26,504 bases of DNA from Reticulitermes lucifugus (Eukaryota; Arthropoda; Insecta; Blattodea; Rhinotermitidae). Under the pieces are notes generated by a model that saw nothing but the letters and a program-made list of their open reading frames with translations, was not told where the DNA came from and did no database searches. Location: the NCBI GenBank assembly GCA_026260175.1, contig JAKCWW010007536.1, positions 837 through 27,340 on the forward strand. The letters run 5' to 3'. The position numbers and the translations under genes were made by a program. Positions 9,201 through 18,446 of the stretch are shown here, piece by piece (position 1 is the first letter of the stretch; the number at the start of each line of letters is the position of its first letter).

Positions 9201-12200
9201 CCTGTTTATTACGTCAGAGGGCGATTGCCGATACGTATATCTCCTCGGCTATTCTAACAGCGCAATAACAGGCTGCATTTTATTTGAAGAATATCGCTGA
9301 TCATAGAGCACTATATGGCGTAACGCTACATTCTATTGACTACGTTTGGTACTAGAGGTAGGTGCCCAATTACGATGGCATCTGTGCTGCCATCTAGTAG
9401 CTATCTGAGCGCTTCTGCAAGCTTCTCAAGGATGACTCTGCTCATTGCGCTTATTTATTTATTTATTTATTTATTTATCCCAACATTTGCTGGAGGGACT
9501 GAGGAAGCAAAAGAAACATACGCCCCCCTCCCCCCATTAAATCCCGAGGACCCTTAACATCATTTATGGAAGCCTGGGGGGCAGTGACGCATATACACAA
9601 CACAATAAAATAATAACTTAATTTAATAGTAGTGAAAATGAATGTAACAAAGAGGAACACAACACGGCATTACAACATAATAAACACATAGGTGATGTTA
9701 CTTATGTTTTGGCGTTGAATGAAACCAACAGACATGCTTATCAGTCGCAATTTAATGCCATCGCAATATTTGGGTTGGCGTCATGGAAAAAAGAATACAT
9801 GAACTCAAAACTTCCTAATCCACGTCGCCAGGCCAGAGACACTGACCTGGATAAACAACCGAACAGTGTCCTCACCGAGCAGTACCACAGCCAGAATCAG
9901 AGTGACCGGTAGAGGATACCACGAGGGGAAAGGTACAGAAGTGGACACGCAAGCCACTCTAGAATTCTCCGGATTGCACCGACACAAACACTTGATCGGC
10001 AAAATCAGATACGGTACTGGGCTCAAATTTCAAACTGGGATCTTTCGGATGTGAAACAGGGGTGTAATCCCTACAAAAAAACGGTACATCATAATTTAAA
10101 ACTTTCACGGCGACTAAATTCTCGGGCTAGCAGCCACGTCAGGTAGTTGAATGGCGAGCAACCCACCGTTTCGAGGACCATCTGTGTCCTCGTCGTCATG
10201 GAACTGACTACCTCCGCATTCCGCCCTCGTCATGATATACCTACCCGTTATAGCTGGTGGCGAGACATGAGGGTTGTTGGGCGTAGTCAAGTGCCTGCTC
10301 TGCTCCGTCCGGCTTTTACATTAATTAACAAGTTTGTTATATCCGTGATTTCAGGCTTCCGCCGCGATATTGATGAAATCTGCGCTCTTCTGGGGTACTA
10401 CGCAGCGTCGAATGGTAATCGTTGACCGACGTTTCGGGACAACGTATCGGTTCCATCTTCAAGGGTCAAGAAGTCCAAGAAGAAAAGAAAAGCCCCTATA
10501 CATATCGCACATCGACTTTCCGGCTTTCGTTTCTTCTTGGACTTCTTGACCCTTGAAGATGGGACGGATACGATGTCCCGAAACGTCGGTCAAGGATTAC
10601 CATTCGACGCTGCGTAATACACCAGAAGAGCGCAGATCTCATGTTGGTTACAGGTGACCAGGCCTGGCTCAATAAAGCCACTGTCTCTGTCACCTATAAC
10701 CAACATGTTAAAACAAAGCAATCCCATTACAGGCCTGGACAGGCCCTTAGGGTGCCAGGAGGTTGAGGCTCCCAGATTTCTAGACAGTCGGCACATGAAG
10801 GTAGTAAGGTTGTCAGCCCTACGCACCGGCCGCCTTTACCCCAGGAAATACTCCTGGTTCTCATTTATGTTAGAGGCTGAGTGGACCCCAGAACCAACAT
10901 GCTAATGAAAGTAAAAGCAGGATAAAGCCGAGCAGGCACTTGACTCCGTCCACCAACCCTCCTGCCTCGCCACCAGCTATAATGGGCAGGTATGACGCGG
11001 ACGGACTTCGGAGGTAGTTAGTTCCACAGATCATCTAGTATAGGTTAGTTCCCTAATGATGACGACAGAAACGGTCCTCTAAACGTTGGCTTTATCGACA
11101 TTCAACCACCTGACGCGACTGCTAGACCGAGAATATTTTATTCTATAAGGAATTTTTCTTTTTATGCATATCTCTAAAAGCCTGTCTAAAACTACATTAT
11201 GACTAATTTTTTTCTCTTCTTATACATACGACCCTGACATTGGTAGCCACGGTGCGACTATAAAGGAATCTCCAGACGTGAGTACATTCGATAAAAGCAA
11301 GAGATGGGATCATTGATGTCATGACATTGACTCCATGACCTTCAGTTTCATGGACTATTTTTAAATTCCGCGTCGGCTAAGTAATAAGTATTTATAAACA
11401 GTTATTTTCTGTGACCCATTTTGCATAAACTAAGAATAAATGAAAGCAAATTCCTTTGACCTGTGAAGCATAACTTAGCCTCCTGTCCACGTGTAGCCAA
11501 ACAGTGCAAGAATCTGCAGACGTGGGCAATTCAGAAGGGACGAATTGTTAAGTAACAGATAACGCGTGTAATTTTTTTTTCTTTGTGTGCCTTTACGCAA
11601 TTATAATATAGTTCTCAGTGATTACACTGTAGGCCTACTGTGTTTATTCTCATAACATATTTATGACTTTGAAGTTGAAGATACCCGTCTCCAAAGATAT
11701 GAAGCTATGTAGATTGGTATACACTTAATAACGTTTCGGAGAACCTTGCTGCCTCCGTATTCAGGGTCGTACACGTTCTTGTCGAGTTACCATAAACATG
11801 GAAGGAGGCATTTCTCGGTAATGTTGCTATATATAACAATCTATTCTATTCCATGGCGCAACAGCCCCTAGTGGGCCACGGTCTCCTCATTATCGGGGCT
11901 TCACAAACACACTCAGACACACTACACTCGATAGGACTCCTCTGGGCGGGTGATCAGCCCTACGCAGAGACGTCTACGTGAAAACACAAAACACTAACAA
12001 GCGACAGACATCCATGCCCTCGGCGGGATTCGAACCCGCAATCCCAGCAAGCGAGTAATTCATCATCACAGCTGTGAGAACCCGAAATCTAGTAACGCTA
12101 AATTTACTGTACAATTCTTGATGAGAAAAATCTTGGAAGACAGATAATTGCTTAAAAATTTCTGCTGCGATTTCTGAAGAGTATCACCGAGAACCGTCAA

Positions 12201-15200
12201 ATTCCTGCTCCTTTCCTCNCCCCCCCACTTTGGCGCCCACTGTGCTAATAAACCCACTATATGCAGGAGGTTTTGAGCACAAATACTTCCTGGCGTTCAT
12301 GCAACCCGTGTTCAAGAAGGCCGGCCACTGGACCATGAACATAATCAATTCAGTTCACCCCACACCTGCATACTTCATTTCTGTAAGTACAATATTAATC
12401 TATCTACGCCGAAATATCCCATATGGTCTCTTCCTCGTGGATTTTTCGAACAATATTCTGTACGCATTTCTCTTCCTTCATGCCTGTACACGTCTCTCCA
12501 AGAGAAGGAAATCACTTCTACGTAATAGGTACATGCTCCAGACTGGTATAAAGACAATGGTGAACAGCAAATAGAAAATTACTGCACTGCAGGTTCGGCG
12601 TTCCCACACGTTTCACCGTCGGAAACGATACTTAATGGGGTCTTACTTGACACTAAGTGGTGTCAAAAGCGACGTCGAAATAAGCAGATGGCGTCTAACC
12701 GCAATAACGGGCATTTACAGCTGTGCCTAGCAGCCAACAGAATGATAATATGATTATCTGGCTTTCTGTCAGTATTACTTCCTGGCTGACAGCACAATTT
12801 AAACTTTGCCATGCGTCGACATTAATGGTGGCGGCAGATGTAACGGCATAGTGACAGAGTAAATGGTTTTTGTAACAGGTATAACGAGGTGAGCCTAGCA
12901 GCGACCACGCCGTGCCGACTGCAGTAATGATAAGGGCTAGAGAGCTCAGCTAGGAAGTTATCTGGTCCCTGCAATAGAAGGCTTCTACCTGAGTCTACCC
13001 TTATATCTTACCTCATCCTCCTTAATGTAATCATACGGCACACATTCTGCAGTCGGTCTTACGACGGGTCCGTAGTCTCTTCCAAAGCGAGTTCTCCACA
13101 TGATGCGATCTAGTGCTTCCTCTTTCACTTTCCAGTAGCCTCTCTTTCCCTTAAGGTCATCCAGTAGCTTCTTACGTCTTCTTCCTCGTCTTCCCGTCAT
13201 TTCTATCCTTCACTCTAACTTTCCTTCAATAACGTGTCTTCCTACACAAGATGTGACTACCACATTATTACTTTTCCTGGATAGTCTCTTTCCAAAAACA
13301 GAGACAAATGCGAGATGCTTCCTCTGGAAACAAAACAATCCGGAGGTAAACTACACCCCCATTCGTATTTCCGGGGGAGGGGGGAGTGTTTCTAGAGGAA
13401 ATATGGAAATATCACGCGGTAGGAATGTTAATCATACTACCACAACAAATACTGTGAAGACTATGCATAGCCTTAACTTGGGGGGTGGGGGGCAAGGGGG
13501 GAAAATGCCCCACCCCAATAGTTTTTATATCTAAGAATAGTCTTTTGGCTAACTGAGTCGAAGAGGGGCAAATAGAAAAACTGGGATGAGAGTGGGGAAA
13601 GGAATGTATGTATATCAAGGACTGGTTCAAACCAATCTTCCCCCTCTTTCTAACTTGACTGCTTCGTAAATTAAAGTTCCTAATACACATGGTCGATTTT
13701 GTCCCCCTCCCCCAGTGTTATTGCCCAAGTTACGCCTATGAGACTATGCCTACATTTCCTCCATTTTCCTGTAGCTTCCTGATTTCTACTTCCAAATATT
13801 ACTCTAAGGGCCTTGTTCTCAAACTGACCAATTCCACATCTCATGCTACATATCTAACTAACTAACTCCATGGAGCAGAGTCCTTCTTGAGAAACTAACA
13901 GGTCGTCAGCTAGTCAAGAAATTCCCCGCATTTTATGGAACCCGATGGTTCGTTACCGCACTCACAAGATCACGCCACCTGTCCCTATCCTGAGCCATAT
14001 AAATCCAATCCATGCCTCCCATCCCATTTCTTGGAGATCCATTTTAATATCATCCTCCCATCTACGCCTGGGTCTCCCAAGTGGTCTCCTTCCCTCAGGT
14101 CTCCCCACCAAAACCCTGTATGCACCTCTCCTATTTCCCATACGTGCTACATGTCCCGCCCTCCTCATTCTTCTTGATTTGACCACCCGAGTAATATTTG
14201 GTGAAGAGTACAGATCACTAAGTTCCTCGTTATGTAGTCTTCTCCACTCCCCTGCTACCTCGTCCCTCTTAGGCCCAAATANNNNNNNNNNNNNNNNNNN
14301 NNNNNNNNNNNNNNNNNNNNNNNNNNNNNNNNNNNNNNNNNNNNNNNNNNNNNNNNNNNNNNNNNNNNNNNNNNNNNNNNNNNNNNNNNNNNNNNNNNNN
14401 NNNNNNNNNNNNNNNNNNNNNNNNNNNNNNNNNNNNNNNNNNNNNNNNNNNNNNNNNNNNNNNNNNNNNNNNNNNNNNNNNNNNNNNNNNNNNNNNNNNN
14501 GGATTTATTATCTAACTTTATGTTGTGATTTTGTCCTGCATTCTGATCTCGAGACATGACCATATACTTAGTCATGCTATACATCTAATGTGTCGAAATC
14601 CCAAGCCTTCTGTGGCACTCTGTAGCATAACATAGCTGTCCGCAGCTGTTAATTCAGTCAGAACCTGAGGACTCACAACGTCGCACTGTGTTCTTGTTAG
14701 AAGAGTAATTAACAGGTACCAGTCTGTACTACTCTTGAACATACATAAATAAATTCAGTACAGCACAGTAAAGACTATCGCTGTAGTAAGGGTGGATTAA
14801 AAAAGCACTGCCAGGGGCGTAGCCACCATATAGCAACAGTATGCAAAGCACAGGGGCCCACAAATAAAGAAGGGCCCATGAGACCTTAACAAAGAAAAAT
14901 ATATTTACACTAAATAAGACCACCCACTATTCGGGCTAATTTTGGCATGTTCGCGAGAACTCAAACAAGAGATTTAAAGAAACAGTTTTTAGGAGCGTTC
15001 GCAAAATTGCGAAAAGTGAATATTAACTTCGTCATGTCTGTCCGTCCGCATGGAAAAACTCGGCTCCACTGGACGGATTTACATGAAATTTGATATTTGA
15101 GTATTTTTCGAAAAGCTGTCGAGAAAATTCTAGTTTCATTAAAATCTGGGAAGAATAACGGGTACTTTACATGAAGACGTTTGTAAATTTATGATATCTC

Positions 15201-17814
15201 GCTGAATTCTTCTTAGAATGAGAAATACTTCAGACACAAGTTTTAGAGAAAATCAAAACACCCACTTTATGTGTAATACCTTTGTTTCCGAAAATCGTGC
15301 CGTTTAGAAGATAATGTGGGAAAATATGGTAGAGCCAGACAGGTCACAGACACACTGAGAATATGTAATAGTTATTGCTTTTCCAAGGCAACAATGGTTA
15401 CACAAACGCGCCTTAATGTTACGTTATACGTACAATGTCTGTCTTGTTGAACACAAAATATATTTACGATAATTTTATAAAATGTGGCCATGTACCGCAT
15501 GGGTACGACGGGTTCTATAGGTAAGGTTTGCATAGCAGACCGAAATCTATAGCTACACCACTGAGCATGGCGAGTTGCGTCTGGTAGCTATTTAGCTAGT
15601 AATAACAGATGTTTGCTTTAAAGTGAGTTCCAGTAGACTGACTAACCTGTATTTTTTTCAGGGCGCACAAGTCCCTGATGGGGGTTAGGACACGCCACTG
15701 CACTGCTGCACGTAAGGCCCGCAAAGCGGGCTTTGGGCCCATATCCCAGTTGGATATGGTTTTAACACAGTTTGGGTTCATGGGCTTCGGGCTGCTGGCG
15801 CCTGAGAAGCTAGGCCTAAGTGGATCCCCTGAGGAGCAAGAAGGTTTCATCCACTTCTGGAGAACTGTGGGTCACCTTCTGGGAATTGAAGACAGGTCTG
15901 GAATTAGTGTTAAAGCACGTGATTGGTCTATGAGGTCCCGAAAACAGTGAACATTTTCGAGTAATTATGTGAAGACAAAACAATGTGAAAGCATTTTTAT
16001 GGCCAATGCTCCCCGATATCAGAACGAGCACTGTTTTGTTTTGAGTTGTCCACGCTTCTCCCACTTGTCCTTCTGATAAGAGTAGTATAAAAATGAAAAT
16101 GACTATGGAGCATTGGTTGTAAGATACTGACAAGGGAAAATCCAAATACTGGAACAGAAACCTGTCACATTAGCATTCTAAAATATTTTAATACAGACAA
16201 CAACTATTTTAGAATGACTGTGTGAAATAAATTTTAGACAATTATAAGTACCACGTTGGTATAAAATAATGTGGTAATTTTATACATAAACTAATAGATA
16301 ATTTTCAGTATTAATAAATCATAATTATTTTAATAGTGAAAAGGAAAGACAGAGGACTGAATATTGTGATTTGATTATCGACAATGCACGATATGAATAT
16401 TAAAAAAAGACAGAGGAATAAGTAGAACATAATATAGACGACAATTACTGGCTGCAGGTACGCAAACTTATAGAAGTTTTATATTCGTGTATTATTTTTT
16501 ACCTTTTATGGCTAAATAACTTTAAATTTAATTATTAATATGGTTAATATTGGCACAAAATTCTTGTAATCATTACATAAAGTCTCTGGTAATGGCTCTA
16601 TACAGCCGAAAAGCATATGACGTAATACATGACATGTATGATAAAAGGCTTAATTTAGTGTTCTGTGTATCTGGTGTATGTAATTAAGAAGACGCCACAC
16701 GGGATGTTAAAGTACAAAACTGCACTGTTTATGACACCGTTCTTCGTCGTTCTGCATGGCTCATTGGCCTTGATATACATTTACTGCAGATACACGTCTC
16801 AGTTCCAATGCTAACCGCACTGTAGGTACAAAGTTGAACATAATGGAATGTACAGTAGTTTTCCTTGTGCTTCGATAGTCATCAAACTGAGAAAAGAAAA
16901 TTGGATTGAGAAATGTAAGGCTACATCTGACTGAGATCTTTGTACAGAGTTCAATTTGAACTTTATACAAAATGGATCTTCTGTTTGGCCGATACGAACC
17001 AAATCAAAAGTTATCGAACCACCGCTAGGAATAAACCAACCCCCCCCCTGCTCCCCAAAGAACATATTTATTTGAAATCCTCTCTGTGACGTCGCTGATT
17101 AAACATGCGGACAGACGGACGGAAACTGTACTTTGTGCAGATAGCATGGACCACGCTGCTCTCAAAACACAAGGCCTTTGTAAACTCCAGATTTGTATAA
17201 AACTCCTCACTCTTATACGTTTTCAGGTGTTCACGCAGGGCGTTGCTTCAGTGATAGTGTTCTGGCTTCTTACACCGTGTAGGATTAGTTTGCCCCAACG
17301 TTTCGGAGGATCATGCTGCCTCCATTTTCAGGAAGACTTAATTTGTTTCAGGTGGATGCTACACTAACTGTTAATGCAGTTTGGATGATTTGTTCACAGA
17401 TTCAATATTTGTAAAGGGAACTTGCCGGAGACGAAGCAGTTATGCCAGACTATACTGGAAGAAGTTTTTGTTCCTGCCTTAAAGAAACCTGCAGACGGAT
17501 TCGAACAGATGTCCCGTTCCTTGCTAGAAGGCATGTGGGCCATGGTTCCCTTCCTCGATTACGATGCCTTCCTGGGCTTCACTATGCGTCTAGCAGGCGT
17601 CGAGATGACAGAAGACGAGAGTAATCCACTGCCAATTTTCAGTAAAGTACTTCTGGCGTACCAGATCTTTGTCCATGAAGTGGTCCTGATGAACAGGTTT
17701 CTGGCTTGGTTAATGAGGCCAGTTTTTAATTTCTTGATGTGGCTTTCGGTCTTTCTGACGCTGCGACTACCCGTATTAGCATACGTACAATTCGGCCGAA
17801 GCCATGTTTATTGA
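6145..17814 (+). CDS. mpaB/Lcp-like (DUF2236) oxygenase, four-exon gene
   Basis: Joining 6145-6293, 7515-7724, 15662-15895 and 17400-17814 gives an uninterrupted frame of 335 codons plus stop if the Met at 6145 is the start. The protein looks like the insect members of the ER-bound oxygenase mpaB / rubber oxygenase family (PF09995). Visible motifs are [64 protein letters not shown] and LLEGMW. Bacterial Lcp is a haem b dioxygenase; as I recall, its residues Arg164, Thr168 and His198 are conserved. Here Arg98, Thr102 and His132 have identical spacing, while the Lys167 position is Val. Residues 59-85 and 298-329 are hydrophobic, and the latter suits a C-terminal membrane anchor. Introns are 1221, 7937 and 1504 bp, all GT-AG and all phase 2. 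The substrate in insects is unknown to me. The family call is by motif recognition without a search. Confidence 0.85.
6294..7514 (+). other. intron 1 of the mpaB-like gene
   Basis: The intron is 1221 bp, GTAGGA to TTCCAG, phase 2. Apart from the pyrimidine tract at 7276-7478 it contains nothing recognised. The open frames at 6591-6800 and 6989-7174 (-) have no domain. Confidence 0.8.
7276..7478 (+). repeat. 200-bp pyrimidine-rich (CT/TTC) tract in intron 1
   Basis: The + strand is almost entirely C and T, with CTTT, TCCTT and TTTC runs. It ends about 37 bases before the exon 2 acceptor. Open frames on both strands here (Phe/Leu/Ser-rich on +, Lys/Arg/Glu-rich on -) are artefacts of the composition. 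It may strengthen recognition of the exon 2 acceptor or form unusual duplex structure. Confidence 0.8.
7515..7724 (+). CDS. exon 2 of the mpaB-like gene
   Basis: The exon is 210 bp, with acceptor TTCCAG|GGGCC and donor TTCCAG|GTAAGA. It encodes residues 51-119 plus parts of the two flanking split Arg codons. The segment [15 protein letters not shown] is hydrophobic and could be a membrane-associated helix. [15 protein letters not shown] carries the conserved Arg98 and Thr102. The length is a multiple of three, so skipping would keep frame while deleting both conserved residues. It directly follows a 200-bp pyrimidine-rich tract in intron 1. Confidence 0.88.
8000..8935 (-). pseudogene. decayed jockey-type LINE reverse transcriptase (C-terminal part)
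   Basis: On the - strand, from about 8815 downward, the frame reads [12 protein letters not shown], stop, [30 protein letters not shown], stop, [35 protein letters not shown], then [11 protein letters not shown]. After a homopolymer run at 8494-8505 it resumes as [20 protein letters not shown] and stops at 8376-8378. This order is that of the C-terminal reverse-transcriptase region of jockey-clade LINEs. At least two in-frame stops and a length change at the homopolymer show it is dead. 8000-8375 is its probable 3' UTR. It lies antisense within intron 2. Confidence 0.75.
8936..10344. other. intron 2 sequence, no gene seen
   Basis: Mostly A+T-rich. The (TTAT)n microsatellite at 9451-9478 borders a moderately GC-rich block (9479-9585, with C- and G-runs) that could be the end of a - strand element with a TAAA-type tail. 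Small open frames at 9709-9912 and 9805-10054 are unsupported. Confidence 0.4.
9451..9478 (+). repeat. (TTAT)7 microsatellite
   Basis: Seven perfect tetranucleotide units, possibly the tail of a - strand retroelement starting downstream. Confidence 0.95.
10345..10637. mobile_element. foldback element, inverted repeat with arms over 100 bp
   Basis: 10378-10494 and 10521-10637 are inverted copies: the outer ends ATCTGCGCTCTTCTGG (10378-10393) and CCAGAAGAGCGCAGAT (10622-10637) are perfect complements, and the inner ends AAGGGTCAAGAAGTCC and GGACTTCTTGACCCTT also pair. The loop is about 26 bp. The left flank GTGATTTCAGGCTTCCGC (10345-10362) is shared with the second copy at 18239. Each arm carries a (C)TTGAAGAT ... 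GAAACGTC motif. No transposase is encoded, so it is a non-autonomous repeat of unknown class. Confidence 0.85.
10716..10897 (-). mobile_element. tRNA-derived SINE, family B, 5'-truncated
   Basis: The body matches 4046-4230: GCAATCCCATTACAGGCCTG, GAGGCTCCCAGATTTCTAGA, TCGGCACAT and TTAGAGGCTGAGT. The tRNA-like head is missing, as expected of 5' truncation. The open frame across it is not a gene. Confidence 0.8.
10898..11850. other. intron 2 sequence with one motif repeat
   Basis: A - strand CTGAATACGGAGGCAGCAAG ... CTCCGAAACGTT motif copy lies at 11729-11764. The rest is A+T-rich with nothing recognised. Confidence 0.45.
11729..11764 (-). repeat. CTGAAGA-hairpin-GAAACG motif copy
   Basis: On the - strand this is CCTGAATACGGAGGCAGCAA followed by GGTTCTCCGAAACGTTA. 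The GGAG/CTCC stem and GAAACG are kept, and the CTGAAGA box has one change. It belongs to the family described for 23903-23945. Confidence 0.65.
11851..12055 (-). mobile_element. tRNA-derived SINE, family C, head truncated
   Basis: On the - strand it has the B box GGGTTCGAATCCCGCC (12024-12039) and a body ending GGGGCTGTTGCGCCATGG. It shares the head-side half with 1-118 and the tail-side half with 26455-26504. The A-box half of the tRNA head is missing after 12055. Confidence 0.8.
12267..12382 (+). other. exon-like open segment in intron 2, status uncertain
   Basis: A segment bounded by ATATGCAG and GTAAGT is open in one frame and starts [21 protein letters not shown]. Its phases (1 in, 0 out) do not fit the flanking oxygenase exons: inclusion after exon 2 would reach TGA within four codons. 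Its 3' half also resembles antisense LINE sequence, which continues clearly at 12395-12510. It may be a chance structure, a poison exon or an exon of another gene. Confidence 0.2.
12395..12510 (-). mobile_element. LINE remnant (same family as 13850-14585)
   Basis: The + strand translation [20 protein letters not shown] parallels the antisense translation of 14060-14150 ([20 protein letters not shown]), and the DNA shares TCTACGCC and ATGGTCTC. This is therefore a diverged copy of the conserved [17 protein letters not shown] region of the LINE, inserted antisense to the host gene. Confidence 0.6.
12511..12984. other. intron 2 sequence, nothing recognised
   Basis: Unique-looking sequence with no coding sense and no repeat identified. 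Confidence 0.45.
12985..13200 (-). pseudogene. LINE ORF2 C-terminal fragment ([15 protein letters not shown] type)
   Basis: The - strand frame reads [20 protein letters not shown], then [19 protein letters not shown] and [11 protein letters not shown] recognise this as the C-terminal end of a non-LTR retrotransposon polyprotein common in blattodean gene sets. The usual stop after the TAE region is lost and the frame runs on to 12985. The fragment is truncated upstream at about 13200, so it is an inactive remnant. Confidence 0.65.
13201..13849. other. intron 2 sequence with G-rich and C-rich runs
   Basis: G-rich runs occur at 13373-13384 and 13479-13500, and C-rich runs at 13511-13516 and 13702-13713. 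ACTTGGG (13475-13481 and, reversed, near 13727) and the TTACGCCTATG end resemble an unclassified arthropod repeat with a GGGCGTAAC-type terminus. No gene seen. Confidence 0.4.
13850..14585 (-). pseudogene. non-LTR LINE, reverse-transcriptase C-terminus, split by an assembly gap
   Basis: On the - strand, 14585-14501 reads [20 protein letters not shown] and, after the gap, 14280-13962 reads [67 protein letters not shown] and [14 protein letters not shown]. This is the familiar C-terminal end of a LINE polyprotein. A frameshift near 14010-14030 moves the last part ([17 protein letters not shown]) to another frame, so the copy is dead. The 3' UTR ends near 13850-13868 in an AACT-type short tandem tail. 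The element is antisense to the host gene. Confidence 0.85.
14282..14500. other. assembly gap, 219 N
   Basis: A run of 219 N within the LINE copy. The protein either side belongs to one reading frame family, so the hidden sequence is most likely the missing middle of the same LINE. A single N also occurs at 12219, inside a C-run. Confidence 0.98.
14586..15661. other. intron 2, last kilobase, repeats only
   Basis: CAGGGGCGTAGCC at 14812-14824 with GGGCCC words to 14880 resembles the end of an unclassified arthropod repeat. 15030-15330 has CTGTCCGTCCG, then GGACGGATTTACATGAAATTTG, a text style of widely dispersed insect repeats. No exon is seen before the exon 3 acceptor. Confidence 0.45.
15662..15895 (+). 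CDS. exon 3 of the mpaB-like gene
   Basis: The exon is 234 bp, with acceptor TTTTTTTCAG and donor GACAG|GTCTGG. It encodes residues 121-197. VRTRH places His132 thirty residues after Thr102, matching the Thr168-His198 spacing of bacterial Lcp, where the His is the proximal haem ligand. It continues through [14 protein letters not shown] and a helix-like [14 protein letters not shown]. The splice to exon 2 gives PTSR-AHKS and to exon 4 gives GIEDR-FNIC, both in frame. Exon length is a multiple of three. Confidence 0.9.
15896..17399 (+). other. intron 3 of the mpaB-like gene
   Basis: The intron is 1504 bp, GTCTGG to TTCACAG, phase 2. It is A+T-rich at 16140-16700. It contains one motif repeat at about 17225-17340, very close to the acceptor, and otherwise nothing recognised. 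Confidence 0.85.
17225..17340 (-). repeat. dispersed repeat with CTGAAAATGGAGGC ... GAAACGTTGG motif
   Basis: On the - strand, 17332-17294 reads CCTGAAAATGGAGGCAGCAT then GATCCTCCGAAACGTTGGG. The GGAGG/CCTCC stem is perfect and the first box has one G-to-A change. The adjoining GTAGTGTTCTGG-like text (17256-17280) is part of the same repeat. It ends about 60 bases before the exon 4 acceptor. Confidence 0.7.
17400..17814 (+). CDS. terminal exon 4 of the mpaB-like gene
   Basis: The acceptor TGTTCACAG ends at 17399, and the TGA stop is at 17812-17814. The exon encodes residues 199-335, starting [16 protein letters not shown]. It contains the family-typical [30 protein letters not shown] and a hydrophobic C-terminal stretch at residues 298-329 ending in [11 protein letters not shown]. 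The short polar tail after the hydrophobic stretch is typical of the insect members. No frameshift or internal stop is present, so the copy looks functional. Confidence 0.92.
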
Positions 17815-18222
17815 CTAGCGCCGAAACGTGCTACGTCGCAAATCAGACGAGCCATTCGGCCTCGTGTAACATGAAATGCATTTTACCCTGAACTAGAGGA
17901 ATAATCGAGTTCCTGAATCTTTGACTCAGATATCTCATGTAGTGACAAAGACTTGTACAAAATTATGCGTAACTTGTAGACGTATTCTGCCCAATTTCTT
18001 GTGAGAGCTGAAGTAGTGTTAGTGTAATTTCTGTGTTCTCTCCGAAATAACTCAAATTTCTGAGCCCGACTTAACCTTATTTTCTGTAGACGAATATTAT
18101 GAGCGTAGAACGGTTTGTAGTAGCTATATTATGTGCCAATTTTAAAATTATAATTAGGCTCAATTCCCGGTGAATGTCACCGGCTTGTCGGTGAAACATA
18201 TAAAGACCCTGGCAGTTACAAT

Positions 18223-18228
18223 AATAAA
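18223..18228 (+). terminator. candidate poly(A) signal AATAAA of the mpaB-like gene
   Basis: This AATAAA lies 409 bases after the stop codon and just before a foldback repeat begins. The intervening 17815-18222 is A+T-rich without other coding sense and would be the 3' UTR. The hexamer is common by chance in such sequence. Confidence 0.3.
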
Positions 18229-18238
18229 TATTGTATGC

Positions 18239-18446
18239 GTGATTTCAGGCTTCCGCATCGGTATAAATGAGATCTTCGCTGTTACCCGATCTATCGGTCC
18301 CATCTTCAAGGGTCAAACAGTCTAAGAAGAAATTATTCTTCTTGGACTGCTTGACTGTTGAAGATGGGACCGATATGTTGTCCCAAAACGTTGCTAAATA
18401 AGTACAAATCTGTGCTGCGTAACACCCTAGAAGAGCGAAGATCTCA
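18239..18446. mobile_element. second foldback element of the 10345-10637 family
   Basis: The outer pair TGAGATCTTCGCT (18268-18280) and AGCGAAGATCTCA (18434-18446) are perfect complements. The inner CAGTCTAAGAAGAA and TTCTTCTTGGACTG also pair. It starts with the same GTGATTTCAGGCTTCCGC as the first copy. The left arm has an internal deletion, so the arms are now unequal. It lies just after the candidate poly(A) signal. Confidence 0.8.

Noticed and set aside
13945..14280. Long + strand frame with many Pro and Ser
   Set aside because: It is antisense of the LINE polyprotein end and is artificially extended by the N run.
18223..18446. Rho-independent-type terminator hairpin after the gene
   Set aside because: The hairpin is a dispersed foldback element, and the gene is eukaryotic.
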